64,000 nucleotides of DNA, taken from Arabidopsis thaliana. Taxonomy: Eukaryota; Streptophyta; Magnoliopsida; Brassicales; Brassicaceae. A model generated the notes under the pieces. The model was not told the origin of the DNA. It did not search any database and saw only the letters and a program-made list of their open reading frames with translations. Numbering within the stretch: position 1 is the first letter of the stretch; every line of letters starts with the position of its first letter. Below are positions 57,110 to 64,000 of this stretch, in pieces. The stretch covers positions 18,855,261-18,919,260 of the forward strand of contig NC_003074.8 in assembly GCF_000001735.4 (NCBI RefSeq), written 5' to 3'. Position numbers and translations under genes: made by a program.

Positions 57110-58248
57110 AAGGAGAATAGAAAACGACGTTAGATTCTCTTAAAATTTCCATGTGGTTTAATTATGTCTAATTAAAAAAAAACCAAGAAAATATTTCTGA
57201 AAAAAATAGAAGTGTATATCGAGAGACGATGTTGATGTTTATTGATAGTGACGGTCTAACTTATGGTTTATCTATAAAGTACCGTTCTGGTCAATTTTTA
57301 AAATCATTTTCTAATATTTATTTTAAAAATATAACCTTCTTTTTATGGAAATCTTCTCTTCTCTAGTCTATAAAATAAACACTATAGTTAGATTCTTCTA
57401 TTGATTACACAGTGATCGTCATAAAACATTACAGATGTAATCAAAACATTAGAAAGAAAAACAAAAAATGAAAGATGTGCATAAGAGAAAACACACAGAC
57501 CAAAAATATAGACATAGGATATAACTCTTTTAATGTATATAGTTTAGAGTTGAACGGAGAAGTTTCAGTTCCACCTGAGTCCCTGAATTTCACAACTGAG
57601 ACTTTAATAATAATAATATTCTTACTATTGGTTAATAAAAAATAGAGAAAATAAAATAAAAATTAGGGTGTTTGGTAGTGAAGATTGAAATCTGATCGTC
57701 GAATTGGGGAGAGATTAGATTCTGATCGTACCAATGTGGGTTTTGGTACTGTTGTGTTTTCAGTTTTGGATCAGAGAGCATTGTAGTGATTTAATGAACA
57801 TATATTTGTCGTATTATGCTCTGCTTCTTCCTCCTTTATATTTTGACCGTCGTTTTGTCCTTTACTCACTCCTCTCTTCTTGACCTTTTGTTCGTGTCAA
57901 TATGTGCTCTCAAGAATATTGTTTTTCTTCCTTTTTAATTACTTACTTTTTCCGATTTTTTATTACTGAACCGATTCTGCAACATGTTTTGTACTAGTAA
58001 CCAGCTTTTTAATCCATCTCTCTCTGCACGATCATATAAAATATACGTTATTTTTTTTCAATTCAGGCGTCGACAAAGAAATAACTGTTTTGTTGTACTT
58101 AACATGTTGGATCATATTTTTTTTACTGTAACAGGGCTTTTATTATGGGCTTATCGATTTTCATTAAGGCCCAATGAAGAATATCGTCGCGAGTGATAAA
58201 ATTTCGAATTTCTGCAATTACTAACAATTAACAAACTCGGCCGTCGTC
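57110..58248. other. Intergenic region between HAN and the DNA glycosylase gene
   Basis: HAN 3' flank and AT-rich DNA. Near the end, three site II-like motifs, AGGGCTTTT (58134), TGGGCTTAT (58147) and AGGCCCAAT (58168), lie 80-120 bp before the glycosylase start, a usual housekeeping promoter pattern. No gene is seen. Confidence 0.5.
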
Positions 58249-59070
58249 ATGTCTCTCCGTAAAACCCTAACCGCCGTGAATCAATCTTCGTTACCGCCGG
58301 ATTCTTTAATCTCCGCCGGTAATCTCACTGTTTCAGAGGTCTCTGGTTCATCTTCTAGAATCAGATTTCGTCCTCGTAAAATCAGGAAAGTTTCGTCAGA
58401 TCCGTCGCCGAGGATCATTATCACCGCGTCTCCTCCTCTATCAACAAAATCGACTGTTGATATCGCTCTACGTCACTTACAAAGCTCCGATGAACTTCTC
58501 GGAGCATTAATCACAACGCACAACGATCCTCCACTGTTCGACTCAAGTAATACTCCGTTTCTCTCCTTAGCGAGATCAATCCTATACCAACAACTCGCGA
58601 CGAAAGCAGCGAAATGTATCTACGATCGATTCATCTCTCTATTCAACGGTGGAGAAGCAGGTGTTGTTCCTGAATCTGTGATCTCACTCTCCGCCGTTGA
58701 TCTTCGTAAGATCGGTGTCTCCGGGAGAAAAGCTAGTTACCTCCACGATCTAGCTGATAAATACAACAACGGTGTGCTTTCTGATGAATTGATTCTGAAA
58801 ATGAGTGATGAAGAGTTGATTGATAGGTTAACTTTGGTTAAAGGAATTGGAGTGTGGACTGTTCATATGTTTATGATCTTCTCGTTGCATAGACCTGATG
58901 TGTTGCCTGTGGGAGATCTTGGTGTGAGGAAAGGTGTGAAAGATCTTTATGGTTTGAAAAATCTTCCAGGTCCATTGCAAATGGAGCAGCTTTGTGAGAA
59001 ATGGCGTCCTTATAGGTCTGTTGGTTCATGGTACATGTGGAGACTAATCGAGTCTCGTAAGACCAAATAG
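58249..59070 (+). CDS. DNA-3-methyladenine glycosylase II-like (HhH-GPD superfamily)
   Basis: Intronless, 273 residues. The helix-hairpin-helix is VKGIGVWTV (197-205). The catalytic Asp is D223 in LPVGDLG, the GPD motif of the AlkA-like family. The first 60 residues are basic and Ser/Arg/Pro-rich, possibly a targeting or regulatory tail. RSILYQQLATKAAKCIYDRF is the conserved AlkA-type entry helix. Expected role: removal of alkylated bases in base excision repair; specificity cannot be read from the sequence. No Fe-S cluster Cys set follows the HhH-GPD region, which separates it from MutY/Nth types. Confidence 0.92.
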   Translation: MSLRKTLTAVNQSSLPPDSLISAGNLTVSEVSGSSSRIRFRPRKIRKVSSDPSPRIIITASPPLSTKSTVDIALRHLQSSDELLGALITTHNDPPLFDSSNTPFLSLARSILYQQLATKAAKCIYDRFISLFNGGEAGVVPESVISLSAVDLRKIGVSGRKASYLHDLADKYNNGVLSDELILKMSDEELIDRLTLVKGIGVWTVHMFMIFSLHRPDVLPVGDLGVRKGVKDLYGLKNLPGPLQMEQLCEKWRPYRSVGSWYMWRLIESRKTK

Positions 59071-61045
59071 CACCTGCCTGGTAATAGTTTAACAATACCT
59101 CTCTTTTTAGGTTGATAGTAACTAGAATTGTTATGTTACATAGACAAACTTGATTCTTTATAGAATATTTCATGCTTGACTTGGAAATTTGAACAGTTAC
59201 ATGATTAGAAAGGATAGGAGTATAACATTTGTTTGACATTAAGTTCTCTGGATTGGTTTTTGTTTGGAATGCTTTCTAGAAGTAGAAATCTCCCAAATCT
59301 TAAAACAAGAATCATAAAGTATTTATCTTTTCTTGATGTATCTTGTTTATCTAGCAATAGTATCAATCCTAGTAAGTAACATGACGATACTTTATCACTG
59401 AAGCTTCTATATCTGGTAGTTATCGTTGAAGTGTGATTTGTTGCAATCAATCATTTCAGTAATCGGGCAGTTAATATGATCCTGTGACGAAGAAGCTTTT
59501 CCATGCCCATCACTTCCTTTCCAAGTTTCACTTGCTGGTAATCTGAGTTATTTTGTGTCTGTAAATTATGGAGCACGTAAGAAAAATCCTTCTTGTATTT
59601 TAACTGTATTCCACGGATTATATTTCTGTGACTGTTGTAAACATGTATCATGTATGGGGTTTCATTTGACTTGGATATTGAGAAGCATGGCTTATTTACC
59701 AAGTCTTTTGTTTCTGTCTTGTACTGGGCTTGGCCCAATGTCTCATCCGGCCCAATTGATCAAGTGGTAGATAGCTTGGATCTGATTTTGCCAAGACAGA
59801 TGTGAAATCAACCCTTGCTTTCTTTTAACTTAAAATAGTTATAGGAAGAAATTACTCTTATTCAGAGAGACGAATTTAAAAGTCTAAGATGTCACGCGTA
59901 ACATTCAAACCTCTTAATAAAAGTTTAGTATATGGCTAATCTATTCCCGTTGATTGATTTCAATATTTGGTAAGAAATGAAGATGATCATAAAAGTGCTA
60001 CACAGCTGTGGGAAACAAAGAATCTGAAAAATGAGACATGAGGCATGTGGAGATAAATAAAAGTGCAGGTTTTGTTGTGCTTATGTGGACCAGCTTTTCA
60101 TTCTTTCACACTTTTAATTCTTCAACCCTCCCCACCAGAAAAATAATTTATCATGTCTTCTCTTTCAAGACTATCATTAAACTCTGATTGTTAAAGCTTA
60201 TTTCATTAAACAACTCTATTAGAAACCCTAATTCCATTTGTATGGGAAATTGAAGCTATAGTAGTTAACTTCTAACTCCATGCAAACCATAAATACCTCT
60301 CATAATGATAGTAAGAGTATTATTTTCTCATTGATTATCACAATAAATCTGATCAAAGAATTTGTGGAGATCGATAAATAAAGATACTCCTACTATTATT
60401 ATGACAGCATAAAGGATTGACAAACATTGTTGTTCGAAGTTTTAATCTATTTTATGATATGTTAGAACTTAAAATCATAGTCCTAAAAATTTATAACTAA
60501 CAATACATAAGACATAATTTTAACTTACATTAGAAAAAAGTTTTGAAAACTAACCCATTTAACTAATTTAAAATAATCCCATAACTTTCCTCTCATTTAT
60601 CTCTCTCTCTCCACTCCTCAAGTCTGTACTTAGTAGGTAATAGTTTGACTAAGCTAGGTTTTTTTGCAGACATACATTAATTAGTAACACCATCAATAAT
60701 CATCATAAAAGAAAATAGAGAGAAAGAGAGATAAATGCAATAATGGGAGATGGACCAAAGGTGCAGGTGGTGAAAGATAACAAACATATGACAATGTCTC
60801 GAAATTAAGAGGCACCACCACACATACACACACACTCTCTCTCTCTAGTAGGTTTGTGTTTTTAAAATCAATATTTTTGTTGGATTCTCATGTGAAATAA
60901 AACTTGATGGGTGATAGGAAACAAACACACATACGTCATCATCATCCTTAATTTCTATTTCTCCTTCTTCTTCATCATCAATATCAATCTCATCTTCCAC
61001 TACTCCTCCCCTCTAACAATAAGCAGCATCTCTATAATCCCTAAG
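59071..61045. other. Intergenic region and ZHD7 upstream/5' untranslated region
   Basis: No gene can be supported. TGGGCTTGGCCCAATG and CGGCCCAATT (59724-59757) resemble site II promoter motifs, but I see no transcript next to them. A CT microsatellite lies at 60833-60848. From about 60900 the CTTCTTC-rich sequence is probably the ZHD7 leader. Frames at 59205-59738 (-) show no domain. Confidence 0.5.
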
Positions 61046-61152
61046 GTGAGTCCAAAAGTCGTCTATTAATTATTAAAGGAGAGATTTTTGCATGCATTAT
61101 TGAATGATTTATAAGTATTAATATTTAACAAAGTTTTGTTGTTTTGGGTCAG
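61046..61152 (+). other. ZHD7 5'-untranslated-region intron
   Basis: A donor AAG|GTGAGT at 61045/61046 and an acceptor GGGTCAG at 61152 bound a 107-nt intron that ends 7 bases before the ZHD7 ATG. This explains why an apparently longer frame from 61136 is not the real start. Confidence 0.65.
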
Positions 61153-61159
61153 ATTCACA

Positions 61160-61909
61160 ATGGAGCTTGGAGGAAAATGCAATGCAATTACAACCACAAC
61201 AATGATCTCAACAGAAGTAAAGCCACATACGGATCCGGAACCAGAAGCCAAACCCGAATCAGATCCATCCATGGCTTTATTCCCGATCAAGAAAGAAAAC
61301 CAAAAACCAAAGACACGTGTCGACCAAGGAGCTAAGTACCGGGAATGTCAGAAGAACCACGCGGCCTCAACCGGAGGACACGTGGTGGACGGATGCTGCG
61401 AGTTCATGGCCGGCGGAGAAGAAGGTACACTCGGTGCTTTAAAATGCGCCGCCTGTAACTGTCACCGGAGCTTCCACCGGAAAGAAGTGTACGGACACAG
61501 GAACAGTAAACAAGATCATCAGCTGATGATAACTCCGGCGTTTTACAGCAGTAACAGCTCGTACAAGCCACGTGTAATGCATCCAACGGGTGAGATTGGA
61601 CGGAGGACTTCATCTTCAAGCGAGGATATGAAGAAGATTCTGAGTCATCGTAACCAAAACGTTGATGGGAAAAGTTTGATGATGATGATGATGAGGAAGA
61701 AGAAGAGAGTGAGGACAAAGATCAATGAAGAACAAAAGGAGAAGATGAAGGAATTTGCAGAGAGATTAGGGTGGAGGATGCAGAAGAAAGATGAAGAAGA
61801 GATTGATAAGTTTTGTAGGATGGTGAATCTGAGGAGACAAGTTTTTAAGGTTTGGATGCATAATAACAAGCAAGCAATGAAGAGAAACAATAGTAACATT
61901 AGTGAATAG
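61160..61909 (+). CDS. ZHD7: Zinc-finger homeodomain protein 7 (HB28)
   Basis: Single coding exon, 249 residues. The ZF-HD dimerisation domain is at about 60-107 ([34 protein letters not shown]). The homeodomain is at about 180-242 ([17 protein letters not shown] ... [18 protein letters not shown]) and lacks the usual Phe of metazoan homeodomains in the third helix pattern, as all ZHDs do. A five-Met run at 174-178 comes from a GAT/ATG microsatellite. Family knowledge: nuclear homo/heterodimeric regulators of flower development. The start at 61160 is chosen because the upstream in-frame ATG lies inside the leader intron. Confidence 0.94.
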
Positions 61910-62172
61910 TTTGATGATCTGATAAAAGTGAAATAAATTTTTACAATCCTGTTTTGCTTTTATATATAATTTTTGCCCTTCAAATTATTCAAAATCTTGA
62001 GTATAAATCTGTGGAATCTTGTATGTTTTGATTGTTTTATATTGTATCTGGGATTATTTTTTTCTTTTACTTAATTTGTGGTTGAACAAAGTGATAAAAT
62101 TGGACCTTCAAATAAAGAGGGAAAAACGTGTGTAATTAATAATTTAATGCACAAGTATGGTTAGTACAATTA
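61910..62172. other. ZHD7 3' flank
   Basis: AT-rich sequence with TATATAAT and AATAAA-like signals (61933-61940) near the likely ZHD7 polyadenylation site. No gene. Confidence 0.5.
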
Positions 62173-62189
62173 GCTGGAATAGCTCAGTT

Positions 62190-62222
<33 letters not shown>

Positions 62223-62246
62223 GAGGTTCGACCCCTCCTTCTAGCG
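62173..62246 (+). tRNA. tRNA-Asn (anticodon GTT)
   Basis: 74 nt. The acceptor stem GCTGGAA pairs with TTCTAGC with one G-T wobble; the discriminator is G. The anticodon stem TGTGG/CCACA carries the loop CTGTTAA, anticodon GTT. The D-arm TAGCTCAGTTGGTTAGAGC and T-arm GGAGGTTCGACCCCTCC are canonical, and TTTT follows at once as the Pol III stop. It looks fully functional. Confidence 0.97.
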
Positions 62247-62861
62247 TTTTTTATCCTTCAAATGGCTGTTTTAAAATTCTGATTCATACTTTTTTTTTTC
62301 TGTCTGAATAGAAAGTTGATTTTGTTTGAAAAATCTGATTCATAATCATGTACATGCATGATAACAGTCTGATGTTAAACCATCGTAAGGAGCAGATTTA
62401 GCATTCTAGAATAGATCTATTCTGCTTACTTTTACCCCAAATTTAGATTTTTCCATGATTAATATATTGTTAGATATGGATCAGACAAAGAAGATTAGTC
62501 TAAACTCTAAAGCCATTGTCCATTTGATTTGTCTAAAAGATGTAGACGTAATAGTCAGCATAAACACACATTTGACCGGCGATTTAATAGGGACGAACAA
62601 GAAGATGTATACATCATGTGGGTGTAACACTAACACATGCTTTATTAATTACATATACAAAAATTTAATTTAGTTAGTTGGAGATCTCATACACACAACA
62701 ATAATTAAAATAAAAGTCAAACAGATCTACTATTTTCCTTTTCATATCACAAAGCAAACTTGTCCTACTACTTAAATCAACACCATCACGAAGAAAGTTT
62801 CAAGAACTCACCTAAAACACAAACAAAGGAACTCCACTTTTTTTCCACACCACATCACACC
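62247..62861. other. Region between tRNA-Asn and the small unknown gene
   Basis: AT-rich DNA, with no gene that I can support. The last 100 bases are a plausible leader of the next gene (CATCACACC just before the ATG). The frame 62455-62673 has no recognisable motif. Confidence 0.5.
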
Positions 62862-63206
62862 ATGTTTAGAGCCATGAGCACAAGGAAAATCCATGGTGGC
62901 TACGAAAAGCTCGGCGATGAAGAAGCGAGACTGAAGAGGGTCTCTAGCGTTCCGGCTAGTGTTTATGGTCATTCAAGAAACCCGGTTCAAGAAGTGAAGA
63001 AGACACCGACAGCGAAACCAACCGGTGGTTCTGTTCATCCTTTGTTTAGTTTCTTTGACGTTCATTTTCAAAGAAAGAAGAAGAATACGGCGAAGAAGAA
63101 GAGTTTAGCAACGGCGAAACCAGAGTTTGCTAGGTATATGGAGTATGTGAGAGAAGGAGGTGTGTGGGATCCGAGTTCTAACGCACCAGTGATTCATTAC
63201 AGATAG
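62862..63206 (+). CDS. Small basic plant-specific protein of unknown function (At3g50900-like)
   Basis: Intronless, 114 residues. The sequence starts MFRAMSTRKIHGGYEKLGDE and ends EYVREGGVWDPSSNAPVIHYR. The tail WDPSSNAPVIHYR is conserved among small plant proteins of this group. It is strongly basic in the middle (RKKKNTAKKK), suggesting nucleic-acid or membrane binding, but no function is known to me. An in-frame TTG 34 codons upstream is not a plausible start. A relative next to PSBO1 on chromosome 5 would fit the old chromosome 3/5 duplication; this is from memory. Confidence 0.85.
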   Translation: MFRAMSTRKIHGGYEKLGDEEARLKRVSSVPASVYGHSRNPVQEVKKTPTAKPTGGSVHPLFSFFDVHFQRKKKNTAKKKSLATAKPEFARYMEYVREGGVWDPSSNAPVIHYR

Positions 63207-64000
63207 ATTCGTCAAGGAAAATGAATAAAAGATTTGTATATCGTCTTTTTTTTCCAAATATATAATCTATGAGAAAGCCAAACAATCCTTGATTCGATTC
63301 GAAAAGATGCATCAAACAATGTATTAGTCATTTTTGCACGAATTGATGAGTGTTTTGTACACTCTCATGGAGATTCCGTGAAGAATAAGATAAGTTCAAG
63401 GGTCTTGACTTTAATATATGATCAAAAAGTTGATTTTGGTTTTCTTATTTAAAAGGATATGTTATATGAACTGAATCAATTCGTAGTAGTTGCTAATATA
63501 GAAGCGGTCCCAGAGCTGATATCTTTGAATCATGTTCTATATTCTTCATTTCCCACCTTAGCTTTTATTTTAAGAATTCAAAATCAAGTGAGAACAAATT
63601 CAAAATAAAGTGAAGAAAAATTCAAAATTTCCAGTAACAGATGCATATTTGATTTTCCCTTTTCATCAAAAAATAAAGTTACGAATAAAATATTATTATA
63701 TTAAGGAGAAAAAAATAGATATGATCATAGTCTCATATTTCTTGTGAAGACCAGTTTTTTTTTAAAACTATATTGTTAACCAAGTTTGAATACTCGCTCT
63801 TTATTAAAAGCGTGTTCACATGGGTCACGTAACACGTTTAAGAAAAACCTGGCTCTAAAAATATTATCAAAATCCCAGATTTGACGAAGACAAGAAAATA
63901 AAAAAAGACTTTTAAAATCGTTTTCAAAATGGGCTTTACAGATTCGTGAACAGACAAAAATTGGGCCATGGGTTAATTTGCTTTTTAGGCCACGTCACCG
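63207..64000. other. Right-edge intergenic region
   Basis: 3' flank of the small gene, then AT-rich DNA with no gene. At the far right, TGGGCCATGGG and AGGCCACGTCACC (63962-64000) look like the start of a promoter for a gene beyond the window. Confidence 0.5.

Noticed and set aside
61136-61159. ZHD7 start eight codons upstream
   Set aside because: That ATG lies inside a leader intron with clear donor and acceptor sites.
62760-62861. Extended N-terminus of the small unknown protein
   Set aside because: It starts at TTG, is Gln/His-rich leader-like sequence, and the conserved protein begins at MFRAMS.
1-64000. CRISPR array, operon, phage or bacterial system
   Set aside because: No spaced repeats, no Shine-Dalgarno-led gene runs; the genes have spliceosomal introns and are plant families.

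Overview
The window is plant nuclear DNA. I recognise it from its proteins and gene order as Arabidopsis thaliana chromosome 3, about At3g50740 to At3g50900. This rests on memory of those proteins, not on a search. The signs are AT-rich intergenic DNA, short GT-AG introns, plant-only families (UGT with a PSPG box, BZR, GATL, NPH3, PLATZ, CASP-like, COR413, ZF-HD, PsbO), and small plant transposons.

Layout. 0-13 kb: UGT72E1 (-), a 1.1-kb Mutator-like element, BEH1 (-), and a gutted Ty1/copia remnant. 12.8-27.6 kb: GATL2 (+), CML41 (+), a BTB/POZ gene (-), an eight-exon alpha/beta hydrolase (-), a PADRE protein (-), and two Tourist-like MITEs. 27.6-32.3 kb: a gene-poor stretch with a Helitron-like end and a second MULE bounded by a perfect 9-bp target duplication. 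32.3-46.9 kb: a run of minus-strand genes made of PLATZ, CASP-like, PSBO2, a C/D snoRNA locus, COR413-PM2, an NPH3 protein, AEL1 and a lysine-methyltransferase-like gene. The last is divergent from AP-3 sigma (+). 48.7-55.9 kb: a 7-kb gene-free stretch ahead of HANABA TARANU (+). 55.9-64 kb: HAN, an AlkA-like glycosylase, ZHD7, tRNA-Asn and a small unknown protein, all on +.

There is no operon logic. The genes act separately: lignin-aldehyde glucosylation, brassinosteroid signalling, pectin/xylan synthesis, plasmodesmal calcium response, photosystem II, cold response, Fe-S assembly, vesicle traffic and floral patterning.

The best unusual signals are a tRNA-Val gene lying antisense and filling half of a 143-nt NPH3 intron; a minor-spliceosome (U12) intron in AEL1 whose in-frame 3' end is neither AC nor an obvious AG; a C/D snoRNA locus with its own TATA/telo-box promoter and a second candidate snoRNA; and two MULEs defined by terminal inverted repeats and 9-bp target duplications, one of them a possible gene-capturing element.
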